A stretch of 64,000 nt of DNA from Ditylenchus dipsaci (Eukaryota > Nematoda > Chromadorea > Rhabditida > Anguinidae), in contig SADC01001285.1 of assembly GCA_004194705.1 (NCBI GenBank), positions 248,001 through 312,000 on the forward strand, read 5' to 3'. Within the stretch, counting starts at the first letter, position 1. Every line of letters starts with the position of its first letter. A program made the position numbers and the translations under genes. Positions 11,296 through 23,227 of the stretch are shown piece by piece. The notes under the pieces are model-generated. The model saw only the letters and a program-made list of their open reading frames with translations. It had not been told where the DNA came from and ran no database searches.

Positions 11296-11405
11296 CACCT
11301 GTCACATTTCGAGTTTGTGGTTGACATTGCTATGGCCCTTATTTGCTGCAATATTAATTGACTGCACAACATTCTAAATATTTTGCCTAACTACAATCTT
11401 CTGCG

Positions 11406-11850
11406 ATGGCTAATAACTCTTTGCCCATTGAAATATTTCATGAAATGTTTCAATTTATTGATCCCTATGTATTTTTGGATCTCCTTCTTGTTTCCACTGC
11501 ATTCTCCAACTTTACAAGTCGTGCCATATCAGAGGCTGAGGTTGTTTTCAATGCTAGCAACTTTTCAAAATACGTATTGATAATCAACATCCAAAATATT
11601 ATGAGGCTTTTTTCAGATGTTCATAGCCCCCTTTTTGTAATTCTAATAAATAAGTTTTCAGGCAAACATGAGAGCAATGGGAAAGGAGCTCCAGGAAGCG
11701 AAAAAGACCATTTTGACTTTGAGGGACGAAAAAAAGAAATTGCGCTCCAAAATGTGGAAGGACTATTTGTGTATAGGAATAATTTTTTTTGGTGGCGTTA
11801 TTATGACACTGTTTGTTGTATTCATTGCGATTCCATCGTTTAACGAATAA
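11406..11850 (+). CDS. Small F-box / coiled-coil / tail-anchor protein, copy A
   Basis: Two exons join in phase: 11406-11618 and 11662-11850 (acceptor gttttcag), giving 133 residues. Residues about 4-45 fit an F-box (NSLPIEIFHEMFQFIDPYVF then LDLLLVSTAF), the Skp1-binding domain of SCF ubiquitin ligases. Residues about 74-105 are a highly charged coiled coil (KELQEAKKTILTLRDEKKKL). Residues about 110-130 are a membrane helix (IGIIFFGGVIMTLFVVFIAI) ending four residues before the stop, as in tail-anchored proteins. The donor (GAT|gttcat) is weak, so the join is inferred from frame continuity and from copies B and C. Unspliced, the first exon runs on to a stop at 11843. It lies just 3' of the multi-pass membrane gene in the same orientation. 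The F-box assignment is by pattern only. Confidence 0.5.
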
Positions 11851-12760
11851 AATGTCATAAATATTTCATGAAACGTTTCAATAGTGGTAATGTTTGATAT
11901 GAAATTTCCGTTCTTTGCTGTCATGGTTAACCTGAACTCAAATTTATTTTGGTCGGACTCTTGCCTTGGCCTCAATGTCGGTGAGAAGTCACTTAGAAAC
12001 TGACTTTTTTGCAATCTTAATCCACACGATTTAATATAACCTTATGCTGAAGATCCACAATTTATTTTGCTTATTTCATCCCACCTCACTTATTCGAACT
12101 AGAAATCTCAACCCAGCTTGAACTGAGTTCTGAATTAAGTCGAGAAACATGTTTGAGGCCTTCCTATGCGTCAAACTATCTTACGCCTAAAGCTTCGTCT
12201 AAAAACGAGTTTGAGTCAGAAAAAGTTGGGATGAAATGATTGGGATAAAAAGTGTGTACGGTACTATCACTGCAAGCGCAGATGTGCTGCTGCAGCAACC
12301 TGAAATTCAGGGCCTTAGCTGGTCGTGCTCAGGTGCTGTTACCTAAGTGCTAGTTAACAGCAGTGTTGCTTTCTTTACAAATTTTTGTGTACTAAAAATT
12401 TTCATTTTTGTAAACACAAGAAAGCAAAAAATATTGTGTTTTTGTTTTTGAGCATTTATGAAAATTTAAATTTTCTCATTTCATTTCTGTACACAAATGA
12501 AAATCAAAAAATGTTTGTGTACGTTTGTGTACACAAATAAAAAGTCAAAAAGTTTTGTGTAGATTTATGTACACAAATGAAAACCCTGAACAACAAAAAA
12601 GAACAATGTTTTATTGCATTAACAATGTGTACTACACTAATAAATTACAAAACATACTTTCTCGAGAATATTGTGCACGATAACGAGTCATGTTAGAAGC
12701 TCGATCTCATTTTCGGGATTTTAAAAACCGGATAAGAACATAGACTTTTTACATTCATGT
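11851..12760. repeat. Cassette A trailer, duplicated at 27600-29465
   Basis: Shared with cassette B almost base for base, except that B replaces 11993-12056 by about 1 kb (27721-28752). Bases 12360-12600 repeat TTTGTGTACACAAATRAAAA at intervals of about 35 bp. In B this stretch is the left arm of a palindrome. No gene seen. Confidence 0.8.
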
Positions 12761-12837
12761 ACTTTTACCTTTAACCTTTTGCCTTTTACTTTTAAGAAAA
12801 GCGCCCGTTTGTGCAAAGTGTGTACCATCAAGAGTAT

Positions 12838-13215
12838 GTGTGGCTTATCCGTTCAAGTTGCTGCAATACTGATGCTGAGTTAGAGCTGATGTGGACTGAA
12901 CTTTTGCAAGCAGAAACCACCAACGATATTGATTGGACGTACTCAAGTTGGCAGAGGTTAGAGTTCTAAGTTCAATTCGCCTACTTTTAGTAATTGTAGG
13001 TACCAGATCCTTCGAAATTCTTTCCATGTGTTAAAGAAATCTCGTGTTTATCCTGGCTTTCTTTGCTGCAACTGTCCAATCAGTATAAAAGATGAATTGT
13101 GCAAGCACTCTTTACTTTTGATGGAAACCGAAAGACTTATTGATCCACCACCGTGACCACTGGAGCCAAGAAGAAAAAGAGGGCGAAGAAAGAAAGTTGG
13201 CCGGGCTTTAGAGCG
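12838..13215 (+). pseudogene. MULE transposase C-terminus with SWIM zinc finger (fragment)
   Basis: Frame 12838-12955 (WLIRSSCCNTDAELELMWTE) continues after a 45-nt intron at 13001 with YQILRNSFHVLKKS and CNCPISIKDELCKHSLLLME, a SWIM-type CxC...CxH zinc finger. A TGA (13154-13156) then interrupts, with RRKRGRRKK-type basic sequence beyond it. It aligns along its length with the remnant at 62350-62714, including the TTGTTATT-rich tail. Only this end of the element survives. Confidence 0.65.
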
Positions 13216-13679
13216 CCTTTAGAAATGAAAATTGTTGATCGTTGTTATTACGTCGTTGTTATTAATAGTTGTTATTACTGCTGTTATTGTTGTTCCGTAG
13301 ATAAAGATGATACTTTTTCAGTGCTGTTTTACGTGAGTTTGCAGAGTGAAAATCGCCATTTGACGCCCTAATTTGCTAAGAATTTCATTCCGGATCAATA
13401 CACACCACTCTACACTACTCCAAACACTACTTTAAGTGATTTTCAAAGGTTAACGGCATTTAAAAATGTTTGTAATAGTTCAGAGTTAAGTTCTGAGAAA
13501 TTGAGTGAATTAGAACGGGATTTCGATGCGCGCAAATGCTTTTTTCGCAAATAGATAAGTTTTTTACTAGACCATCGAAAACCCCAGTTTTTATTGGCTT
13601 CCGGCCACTTTAGCCTGGGATTTTAAGCGATTCAACGTCGATTCTGACTGTAAAACGGTGTTGTTGCAAACTTTTGACT

Positions 13680-13972
13680 GAAATTGCACAAATTTTCAAA
13701 TTTACTGCGTGAAATCTGAAATTTACTGCGGGAAATCCAAAATTTACTGCGGGAAATCAGTATTTTGTTTGAGATTTGAATTTACTGCGGGAAAAAATAA
13801 ATTTACTGCGGGAAATCAGCATTTTGGGGTGTGAATTCAATTTAAGCCAAATTAAATTCCAGGTCATGTTTTGTTAGAAACCGAGTTGAAAAATCTGAAT
13901 AGAAGACCAATGATTCGGGAAAAAATTTTGAATTCCCGGGCACCACCTCTCATTAGCGTGGGCCTGCCCCTT
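13680..13972. repeat. TTTACTGCGGGAAAT tandem repeat and half-copy of the 41-kb MITE
   Basis: Bases 13690-13815 hold five units of TTTACTGCGGGAAATC, an arm-like array resembling the MULE termini. Bases 13850-13972 match one arm of the MITE at 41034-41271 (GTTTTGTTAGAAACCGAGTTGAAAAATC... TAGCGTGGGCCTGCCCC). Confidence 0.65.
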
Positions 13973-14940
13973 TGAATTGGTTGCCAGTTGATATTTTACC
14001 GTAACCCTGCTTCTTGGCGTCATTTTCAGTATATGGTTGTAAATGATCATGTGAATTATGGCAATCCATTGGAATTTTAGACTTTATGCCATAAAGTTTA
14101 TGGCATTCCAGTGGAGTTACTGGTTGACCGGTGGTCATTTAGTGGTTTCTACTGGACCTTATTTTTCCGTGATTTCACGACAGTATTTCGAAATGGGCAG
14201 ATTTCTTCAGTGCTGTAATGGCACTAAGTAATTGCAACAGTATTTTGGCAGCAATATTCGATCTGGCAGCACAATATAGATTTTTCGCAGCATATTTCGG
14301 CTATTTGGTAGCAAACTTTAGATATTTGTCATCAGATCTGTTTTGGCAGCAGAATTCAGTATGATGGAAAAAATTAGCTATCAACCCTTCAAAATTTATT
14401 CCAGGTGACATCCCCGAAAAATATTTCTTCAAAAAACCACAAAAAGTCAAGAGGCCGAATTCTTACAAATGCGTATCACTAATCAAGGGAAGTGAGTTGT
14501 ATGTTTCACAGCTAGCTGTATAAATGTGAACTGTCCTGTATTTGATCTTTTTCGGAACTAATTGTCCAAAAGCTGAAATATTCGCGTTTTTAGTTTGCAC
14601 GATATATCCATATGAGTGCAGTTCCAATCCACAGGATTATGCCGACAGCTCTGAAGATTAGTGCTATATCCCGATGTTTTTCATTTTTCATTAATTGTTG
14701 CATGAAGAATAAGCTAAAAGTTTGTCCAAAGACGATTGCACTTCCAGTTTATTGAAATAAATTCATCCCTCCAGTAGTTTCGTTCTGCTTTGCCCTTTTG
14801 ATAACGTTGAAACTCTAAAGGGGCTTGGGGGCTTGAAGTTGAGTTGCGCACACACACTTACCTTAGACTGAAATCACTCGAAAGGAACTCTTTCACAATG
14901 GAATAGCGTCGAATTTTCTGTTCATGTATGAAGTTTAGGT
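13973..14940. other. Intergenic, repeat-derived; no gene seen
   Basis: Bases 13985-14065 recur at 18005-18060 and 26570-26615 (CTTCTTGGCGTCATTTTCAG). Bases 14818-14890 belong to the dispersed 'cgcacaccCACATACCTTAGAC' repeat (see 20028). The rest is unique-looking AT-rich DNA. Confidence 0.6.
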
Positions 14941-14952
14941 TTGTTTGTTGCT

Positions 14953-16028
14953 ATGGCTATCAAGTTTTGTGCGAAATTCTGTTGCGCTGAGGACTTCAAG
15001 AAAACAGTTGTGGTCAAAAATGGGGTGCCTGGTACAAAGGTCTTTGACTTTGCTAACAATGCTCTCAAAATCAATGGGATGGATAAAATCTATGAGTGCT
15101 TTGAAATCAAGCTTAGCGGTCCGTTCGACATAGAATATCAGGTCAAAGATGGTGCTTTCATCAAAGAGGATCAGATCCATTCCATCAAGTTCTACGAGAT
15201 TTCAGAGAAGGTTTGTATTTGAATAAGAATGATGTTTTACGTAATGCGGCCAGTAAGGTTGTAGTGACATGGGGCTATGAATTGTGAGGGCTATTCATTA
15301 TCGTCAGAGCTATTTTTTTCTTAATAGGTTACTTTCAGCTCTATGCTTCCGAATCCAAATTAATTCGCTGTTTTATTAAAGAATATTTCATGTAGCTCCA
15401 TGGATAATTAAGCTTTTACAGTTAAATCTTGTCTAATCAACACTGCAAGACTGGTTCGGTTTACGAAAAGGCGCTCTGGCGTGATTAAAGTATGGTTCGA
15501 GCTCTTGCGGTCTCTTCAAAACTATTCTTCCCATGTTACTTCAGCTTGAGCTGCCATTTTCAAAAATCAATGTACTTAAAATAACATAAAATTCTCCAAC
15601 ATCAGACTGACGACCATTGCGAAATTCTCCATGATCTGGATGCTGGCAGAAAGAAGAATGTGCTTATTTTGGGCGAGACTGGGGTCGGGAAATGTCCGTG
15701 GTTCAATGCTTTTGCTAATTACGTCACTTTTGCTTCTATGGTTGGTTACTTTATTCATTGAAGCATTATTATCGCTTTTGGTTAAGGACGAGGCCCGGTA
15801 TGCGAATAATCACATCTGTCTGGTTCCTACATCATTTGAAGTCAATCGCAAAGGGAATCCTCTTCTGGTTCAGACATGCAATGTGAAAGGCAGCGATGAA
15901 AATATAAATTCGGCCAAGTCAACTACTGGGATGACTAAACCGCGTGTGTTTGAAACAGCTGAAAGTGGTCGCTTGCGTCTCATCAAAACTCGGGAATCAG
16001 GCACACCGGTGGGATTGAGCAGGTCATA
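14953..16028 (+). pseudogene. P-loop GTPase-like gene, N-terminal half, cassette C
   Basis: Exons 14953-15210 (MAIKFCAKFCCAEDFKKTVV...), 15606-15740 and 15787-16028, joined in phase 0. Exon 2 reads CEILHDLDAGRKKNVLILGE, TGVGKCPWFNAFANYVTFAS: a Walker A P-loop GETGVGK in the context typical of the family, but the Ser/Thr after the invariant Lys is Cys. Exon 3 has the expected CLVPTSFEVN and RLRLIKT where the family has a 'LIDTPGIGDT' switch motif. The Asp is Lys, and a 1-nt frameshift is needed near 15991 to continue as GIRHTGGIEQV. The P-loop, the switch and the frame are therefore all damaged. The TTG at 14941 is in frame, but the first ATG is at 14953. The C-terminal part of this gene is absent here and present in cassettes A and B. 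Confidence 0.6.
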
Positions 16029-16034
16029 AGGTTT

Positions 16035-16945
16035 TTGACAGTCTTTCTGCTTCTCTTTTGATGTGCCCTGATGCTGTTTTGATGGCTGAAGCTACCCAAG
16101 GTGACTACTGCGCCATAAATTCTTAAAGGACAAACATTTTTATGTGCCTTAAATTAAGATCGAAGCGCGGGACAACATGCTGTGGTGGATTGGCATAAAC
16201 CGTAAGTCGAGAAGTTCATCTAGAAAGAGAAGGATGTGCAGCCATTTGTATATTGAAATTTTTGTTTCAGTCTGATTAGCAACAACAGTCGTAGCTGCTT
16301 CTTTATCACGCTGGGCTTAGTATGTTTTCTTGGGTACATTTGAGCTGTTATTCACGTAGGCAGCAATAAAGCTGTGAATTATTTCAGCTGCCTAGCAGTC
16401 TACGCGGTAAATCGAACTGCTAAGTTGTTGCTAGTGTTGCTGTCTGTATCGAGCGCCTCATTCATTGCCTTCGGAATTTGCATTAGACTTCCAAAAATAT
16501 CGTAATTTTTTGTAAATTTCTTTATTGTTTTTACTTTTCATGCATTCCAGCGATGCATATGTCTATTTCATTAAAGCGCTCGTCCCAATATCCATGTACT
16601 ACGCAGCTGTGGGCGTGCATGAGTCGTTAGAAGATAAGAGCAGAACTTTTACGTATGTGGTGGGATCCCGGGTGGTGCTAATTATTATTTGGAGTTCCTG
16701 CGTATTGGCTATTAGATTTCGTGCTGGAGAAGATCCAATGAATGAATTAGGAACGATTTATCTCTTTGTGGTTGCCCTTTTCTTCAGCCACTTTACAGCA
16801 TTTCACACGACCCGGTAATTAACTGCCCTTGTATTTTTATTTTCGTTAAACAAATAGTTTAGCTACAACAAGTACAGAAAGAGGATGAGCCTCAGCCGGT
16901 AACATCTTTTTTCTCTATATGCATCCTCATCAAAATAATTTGACA
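16035..16945 (+). pseudogene. Multi-pass membrane protein, cassette C paralog (broken)
   Basis: Homologous exons at about 16035-16098, 16159-16201, 16271-16501, 16551-16817 and from 16863. It is clearly diverged from A and B at the protein level (YFIKALVPISMYYAAVGVHE versus YLIKVLVPMSMYYAAVGVHE) yet keeps exon boundaries and hydrophobic helices. Lesions: TGA in exon 16271-16501 (GFLGYI-stop at about 16342) and a missing C at the 16817 donor, where the related sequence at 26887 has CCCCGgtaatt and stays in frame. Most amino-acid changes are conservative, which suggests the family was once under selection. Confidence 0.5.
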
Positions 16946-17052
16946 CCTGTCACATTTTGAGTTTGTGGTTGACATTGCTATGTCCTTATTTGCTGCAATA
17001 TTAATTGACTGCACAACGTTCTAAATATTTTGCCTAACTACAATCTTCTGCG

Positions 17053-17496
17053 ATGGCTAATAACTCTTTGCCCATTGAAATATTTCATGAAATGTTTCAA
17101 TTTATTGATCCCTATGTATTTTTGGATCTCCTTCTTGTTTCCACTGCATTCTCCAACTTTAAAAGTCGTGCCATATCAGAGGCTGAGGTTGTTTTCAATG
17201 CTAGCAACTTTTCAAAATACGTATTGATAATCAACATCCAAAATATTATGAGGCTTTTTCAGATGTTCATAGCCCCCTTTTTGTAATTCTAATAAATAAT
17301 TTTTCAGGCAAACATGAGAGCAATGGGAAAGGAGCTCCAGGAAGCGAAAAAGACCATTTTGACTTTGAGGGACGATAATAAGAAATTGCGCTCCAAGATG
17401 TGGAAGGACTATTTGTGTGTAGGAATGATTGTTTTTAGTACTATTCTCACGACACTGTTTGTTCAATTTATTGCAATTCCCTCGTTTTACGAATAA
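17053..17496 (+). pseudogene. F-box / coiled-coil / TM protein, copy C
   Basis: Exons 17053-17264 and 17308-17496. The F-box exon is almost identical to copy A, but the T run before the donor (aggctttttcagat) is one base shorter, breaking phase into the second exon. The tail helix differs (VGMIVFSTILTTLFVQFIAI). The first exon alone would give a 77-residue product. Confidence 0.5.
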
Positions 17497-17539
17497 AGTG
17501 TTATAAATATTTCATGAAACGTTTCAATAGTGGTAATGT

Positions 17540-18063
17540 TTTGAAAGGGGGGTGCCCGTCCAGATGCGCATATTTTGAACTCTCAAGTTCGATTACCAGT
17601 GGGTGCACATCCCTTTTTGTAACCTTTTAGTTACAAGTTTGATGTCAAAATGATTCTCACACTCCTGGCTATGTAACAAAAATATTAGCGCAGGGTTTCA
17701 CACCTACCGTAGCTGATTCACAGGCAAAAAACCTGCTATGTTTTTGAAAATCGATCATTTTCGGTGTTTTTTCTACACATCAAACGTTTCATATACCAAA
17801 ACGTAGCTAAGATTCTGGGCTTTAATTTGAGTCATCATACAGAGGAAAAACAAACTCGAGTCGTGATTTAAATTTGACAAACATTCAACAATACCGAATT
17901 CCTTGCCATCCTACCCTGTCCCACAACTCTTCAGTATTAGTCTTGGAACTGACGGTTTTTTGCAGTTTTGATTTACATGATCATCCAAAACCCTACACTC
18001 AAAATGTTTTCTGCTTCTTGGCGTCATTTTCAGTGTATGGTTGTGAATGATCATGTGAATTAA
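17540..18063. repeat. Cassette trailer shared with 26095-26617
   Basis: Near-identical to the B copy, with small indels in runs. No gene seen. Confidence 0.8.
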
Positions 18064-18681
18064 AGGGCAAATTTTTTATTGTCGCCGAATGACTTTTTTT
18101 GTCGCCAAAATAATTCTTATTGTCGCCGACAAACATTCAAACCCGGCAAAACCCCCCAAAGTTTTCAAAAATCGGGTTAAAAAAAAGTGGCAACCGGACA
18201 AAACAGGTTTTTAAAAGTATTTGTCGCGCGACGAAAACAGCTTTTTCTGGATTTGTCGCACGACAAAAACGACTTTTTTCCGTTATTGTCGCGTGATACA
18301 AACGGGTTTTCCATTTTTCAATTCTTAAATTCTTTCACTGAGTAAATGGGTGAGTAAAAGCAATTTTTGAATTTTTCGTGTAAAATTCAGGGGTGGGAAA
18401 GACCAGCTGGCTCAGGACCCACTCCGCAATGGCCAAAAGGCCAAATGATTGCTTTTTTGGGCGTTTTTTAAAAGCGGGGTAAACTTTTTGAGAAATATTT
18501 GATTGAGCGGATCAGATTTCGGGTCAGATGGCTTTAATCACCCAAGAAAAAGATTTTCGGCGACAAAAAAAAGATTTTCGGCGAAAAAAAGGTCTTTTGG
18601 CGACAAGTTTTTTCGGCGACAAGAAAAAGTATTTCGGCGACAGAAAAAAGTCATTCGGCGATAATAAAAAGTTTTGCTCTA
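18064..18681. mobile_element. Fold-back element with TTGTCGCCGAAA tandem arms
   Basis: The left arm AGGGCAAATTTTTTATTGTC GCCGAATGAC is mirrored at the right by GTCATTCGGCGATAATAAAA AGTTTTGCTCT. Each arm has three to six TTTTTGTCGCC(G)AAA units. The centre carries a copy of the CGGATCAGATTTCGGGTC module. A left-arm copy at 26618-26690 sits at the same place in the host repeat. Confidence 0.7.
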
Positions 18682-19525
18682 AATTAAAATTACAAAAAAA
18701 AACGTCAGTGCCAAAATAAGGCTGTACCCCGAAATTTAAGCGGCATTTTTGCTAAGTGGTCGATTTGCTAAGCGGTCGTTTTGCCAAGAATTTTTTTTTG
18801 CTAAGCGACAAATTGCTAAGAATTTTTTTGTTAAGGCGCCCATTTGCTAAGAATATATTTGCTAAGGCATTCTTTTCTTAAATCCCGATTTGTTAAGAAC
18901 TTTTCTGCCTTTTGTACTTTTCCTTTTTCTCATGTTCTGGTAGGGGATTAGAGATTTTCCGACGGTCATTTTTCGGCCAATTTTTTTTGTTTTTTACTGA
19001 TTTGAATGTGGGATCTAGGTAAATTGATATTTTCAGATTGTGTCGAAACTACCACAAACCATTCTAAACCACCTAAAGTACCCTAAAACCACCCTAAATA
19101 CCCAAACCAAACCCAAACCTGAAAGATTAAAATTTCTTAAAAATAAAAAATAAGCCATTTTTTCTAACTTAAAATTGTGCGGGGAATTGGGTTGTCAAGC
19201 CCAAAGTTGCGATTTTACACACCCCAACTTCAATACCTGGTGTAGGTATCACCTGACCAGGTCGATGCCACCTGGATGTCTTAAAAATCAAAAAGTTCAT
19301 TTGAATAAAAAAAATCTATTTTTCCAACCAAAAAAATTTGTGAATAATTGGACTAGATGAGACCAAAAGTGCGATTTCACCTACCCGATCCCAAATCTAG
19401 GGTTGAGTACCACCTGGACAGGTTGTTATCCAGGCAGCTCAAGAGTAGGGGTATATTCACCCAAATGACCTGAAAGGTCAAACGTTAGTCTTTTTATATC
19501 TGGAATTACGGTAAAAAATAAAGTG

Positions 19526-20727
19526 TGCACCCAGGTGGATGCGAACCAGCATCCTCGGCGGTGGCTATCCAAGTGGTCGTCCACTTGCATCAAAAAATTT
19601 GGCTGGAGTTTAGAATGTGACCTTTTTCTAAAAATGGTCAAAATCAGTTTTTTTAGTTGTGTAACATTGTAAAAAATGCTCAGCATTCATTTTTATTGTT
19701 GGGAAAGCCAATTTTTCAAAAAAAAAATTTTTTTCGAACCACAGGGGGGGGTATCATGGTTTTTTAGTCAAAATTTGAAAAATTTAAATTGGCGCCTTTT
19801 GAATTTAAAAGGGAATAAGGGCTGTATTGGGAGGGGAAGGGAACAAAAGGGGGCCACTTTTATGGCAGAACATTATAAATTTGAATATCTATATTCTTCG
19901 ACTGCCTCACCATGTTTTTCAACTGGGCCGTGGCAAAAAAGACTCTATATGCATTTTATGGTCAAGAGTACTTCTCGGAATCATGTCTAAGGTAAGTGTG
20001 TGCGCGCATCTCTAACTCTCAAGCCCCTGCGCCCCCTTCGGGGGCGCAGGGGGCTTGGGGGCTTGGAGTTGAGATGCGCACACCCACATACCTTAGACAC
20101 AAATCACTCGAAAGTGACTCTGGATGCATGAAAAAGCATGCATACCAGAGTTTATTTATGCGGTAGGCCCCAGTATTCAAAACTATGTTCAACATCTTCT
20201 TGTTAGTGGGCCCTGTGTGATCAGTGGCCCCTTTTGTTCCCTTCCCCTCCCAATACAGCCCTTATTCCTTTTTAAATTCAAAAGGCGCCAATTTAAATTT
20301 TTCAAATTTTGACTAAAAAACCATGATACCCCCCCCTGTGGTTCGAAAAAAATTTTTTTTTTTGAAAAATTGGCTTTCCCAACAATAAAAATGAATGCTG
20401 AGCATTTTTTACAATGTTACACAACTAAAAAAACTGATTTTGACCATTTTTAGAAAAAGGTCACATTCTAAACTTTAGCCAAAATTTTTTTACGTTTTCG
20501 GTTTCCAAAACAATTTTTGATTATGATAAATCAAGAGTTCACAATAACTCTAAATTTATCGATAAAACGTGATTTTACCACTGTAAAACCATTTTCAGGA
20601 TGCTCGAATTAGTGCAAAAAATTGTTTTGGAAACCGAAAACGTAAAAAAAAATTTTTGATCCAAGTGGACGACCACTTGGATAGCCACCGCCGAGGATGC
20701 TGGTTCGCATCCGCCTAGGTGCATACC
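19526..20727. mobile_element. 1.2-kb palindromic element with tRNA-like ends
   Basis: The arms 19526-19900 and about 20200-20727 are inverse copies (for example GAGGGGAAGGGAACAAAAGG and its complement). The outer 70 bp contain GCTGGTTCGCATCC and end CTxGGTGCA, reminiscent of a tRNA T-arm and acceptor. The right arm alone contains an extra palindrome, 20484-20655. Around 20000-20110 a copy of the dispersed CCCTTCGGGGGCGCAGGGGG repeat forms the centre. Confidence 0.75.
20484..20655. mobile_element. Small palindromic insertion inside the right arm
   Basis: ACGTTTTCGGTTTCCAAAAC AATTTTTGA is mirrored by AATTGTTTTGGAAACCGAAA ACGT. The left arm of the host palindrome (about 19588-19610) lacks it, which marks it as a later insertion. 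A diverged relative is at 37860-37985. Confidence 0.7.
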
Positions 20728-21008
20728 TTTTTTATCGTAATTTTGAGTGTTTACTTGGCGAAGAGGTCCATATACTCATCACCAAGGTTACTGGTTCGAA
20801 TCCCTCTGGGTGCAATCAGTCCAGAGTAGGAGACCCTGATTCAATTAAAACCGTTTTTAGAACATGATTTTGGATTGAATCGTTTGGGTTTTAAGGTCTG
20901 TACCCCGAAATTAAGCCGAACTGAAGAAGATGTAGCTTAACAAACAAGATCTTTATCAAAACAACTACTTAGCAAAAAAATTCTTAGCAAAACGACCATT
21001 TAGCAAAT

Positions 21009-22323
21009 GGCTGTAACTAATTTACCCCGCCAAATTACTGATTTACCCCGCCAAATTTCAATTTTGAGCAAAATACTCGTTTACCCGCCAATTACTGATT
21101 TACCCCGCCAAATTTGAATTTACCCCGCCAAATTTGAATTTTCGGTGAAATACTGCAGTGAATTTTGCGGGAATCCGAATTTATAGTCAAAAATGACTTT
21201 GATCGCTCAAAATCCCACCCCAGAGTGGCCAGAAGCACCTGAAAATTGGTTTTTTGGGGGTTTACTAAAGGGGGAGTATTTTTTTTTGCAAAAATTCGAT
21301 TGGGCGCATCAGAATTCCAGTCTGATCAGCTGAATCGCTCAGAATTTCACCCTGAACCATCCTCAACCATCTCAAAAAAACCCTAAACCATCCCAAACTG
21401 CTCCAGACCAGTATCTAACTACCCTAAATCAGTGCTTAGGTTGGTTTAAGATAGTTGAGAATGGTTAAGGGTGGAATCCTGAGCGATTGAGCCCAACGGA
21501 CCCGAAATCTGATCCGCTCAATTGATTTTTCGCAAAAAGTTTACCCCCCTTTAGTAAACCCCCAAAAAACCAACTTTCAGAGGCTTCTGGCCACTCGGGG
21601 GTGGGATTTTGAGCGATCCAAGTCATTTTTGACTGAAGAATTTGAATTCCCGCAAAATTCACTGCAGTATTTCACCGAAAATTCAAATTTGGCGGGGTAA
21701 AACAATTTGAGCCATTACTGCTTTACCCCGCCAAATTATTTTTTACCCCGCCAAATTTGAATTTTGAGCAAAATACTCGTTTACCCCGCCAAATTACTGA
21801 TTTACCCCGCCAAATTTGAATTTACTTGGGGGTTTACTAAAGGGGGGGGGTAAACTTTTTGCGAAAAATCGATTGAGCGGATCAGATTTCGGGTCCGTTG
21901 GGCTCAATCGCTCAGGATTCCACCCTAACCATTCTCAACTATCTTAAACCAACCTAAGCACTGATTTAGGGTAGTTAGATACTGGTCTGGAGCAGTTTGG
22001 GATGGTTTAGGGTGGTTTAAGATGGTTGAGAATGGTTAAGGGTGGAATCCCGAGCGATTGAGCCCATCGGACCCGAAATCTGATCCGCTCAATCGATTTT
22101 TCGCAAAAAGTTCACTCCCCTTTAGTAAACCCCAAAAAACCAACTTTCAGTGGCTTCTGGCCACTCGGGGTGGGATTTTGAGCGATCCAAGTCATTTTTG
22201 ACTGAAGAATTTGAATTCCCGCAAAATTTACTGCAGTATTTCACCGAAAATTCAAATTTGGCGGGTAAAAAAATAGTTTGGCGGGGTAAATCAGTAATTT
22301 GGCGGGGTAAATTAGTTACAGCC
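21009..22323. mobile_element. Fold-back element with TTTACCCCGCCAAATT arms
   Basis: GGCTGTAACTAATTTACCCC GCC is mirrored exactly by GGCGGGGTAAATTAGTTACA GCC. Arms contain repeated TTTACCCCGCCAAATTxxxGA units. The interior carries inverted copies of the CGGACCCGAAATCTGATCCG module. It is nested in the 18720-22453 element and shares its GGCTGTA start. Confidence 0.75.
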
Positions 22324-23227
22324 AATCAGTAATTTGGCGGGGTAAAACAATTTGAGCCTTTAGCAAATTGGCGCTTAAATTGTGAACTCTTAGCAAAATC
22401 GCGCTTAAATTTTTTTTCTTAGCAAATCGCCGCTTAAATTTCGGGGTACAGCCCAAAATAATACCAAAATCCTGCTCTTCAAAAATACTCTTTTGTCGCT
22501 TGGTCAAACCTTCGCTAGCTACTTTGTTATTCTGAAATGATTTTGGTATGTAAAAATTTATATCTGGTTCTCCAAGAAATTCCGACTATAAAAAGTCACT
22601 AAGGCGTTGAAAAATAAATAAAATTTGTAGAGGTTCGGGCCATATAAAACTAAGTAAGCATAATTTTGGCTGGTTTCCTTTCACTTTGATGGTCATTTGC
22701 ATGAAATCCCAAAATTAAGGAAGTTGCTGGCAGCAAAGCAGTGCTGGAAATTATTGCGATCGACTGCTCGATAGTTTTTGGACCTAGAAGTGAGTGAACT
22801 CACTAAAAATTAGGGTTGACCAATGCGAAAGTTCGCGCGAAAGTTGGTCTCAACTAAGGCGTGACCCACCCGACCCAAATACTATATATATATATCGGAT
22901 AAATAGAAGAAAAATAAAAGACTAAAATATCGGAGCAGCTAGGTTACTGGGTGGGCTGTTAACCTTGAAGGTTACGGGTTATAAAACTTTTTTTAATTAA
23001 TTAACTTTTTCAATGATGAAACTTCAGAATTTTTAAAAATAATTGGCATGATCAGAATTCTGACGATATTTCTGACCAAGACTGTAAAAACAGAACTGGC
23101 AAAAATTTGGGCAAAACTTTTTTTTTGTCACAGATTCACTTTTTTGTACCAGATTCACTTTTTTTACACCGAATTCACTCTTTTCTGTCACAGATTTACT
23201 TATTTCTGTCACAGATTTGGTTCTCGA

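Larger units (their letters stand above)
18720..22453. mobile_element. 3.7-kb inverted-repeat element with perfect 8-bp target duplication
   Basis: The termini GGCTGTACCCCGAAATTTAA GCGGC and GCCGCTTAAATTTCGGGGTA CAGCC are exact inverse complements. Both are flanked by CAAAATAA (18712-18719 and 22454-22461). Both ends carry sub-terminal tandem TTTGCTAAGxxG units. No transposase is recognisable; the interior holds two further palindromes (19526-20727 and 21009-22323). An 8-bp duplication is found with hAT and a few other superfamilies. The family cannot be named from the ends alone. Confidence 0.8.

Noticed and set aside
14935..15180. 81-codon minus-strand frame
   Set aside because: Shadow of the first exon of the GTPase-like gene, which joins in phase to a P-loop exon.
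19175..20312. Several 60-100 codon frames
   Set aside because: They lie in arms of a palindrome and mirror each other; no recognisable product.
20740..20820. Possible tRNA gene (GGTTCGAATCCCTCTGGGTGCA)
   Set aside because: T-stem does not pair properly and no D-arm or anticodon arm could be drawn; kept only as tRNA-like repeat end.
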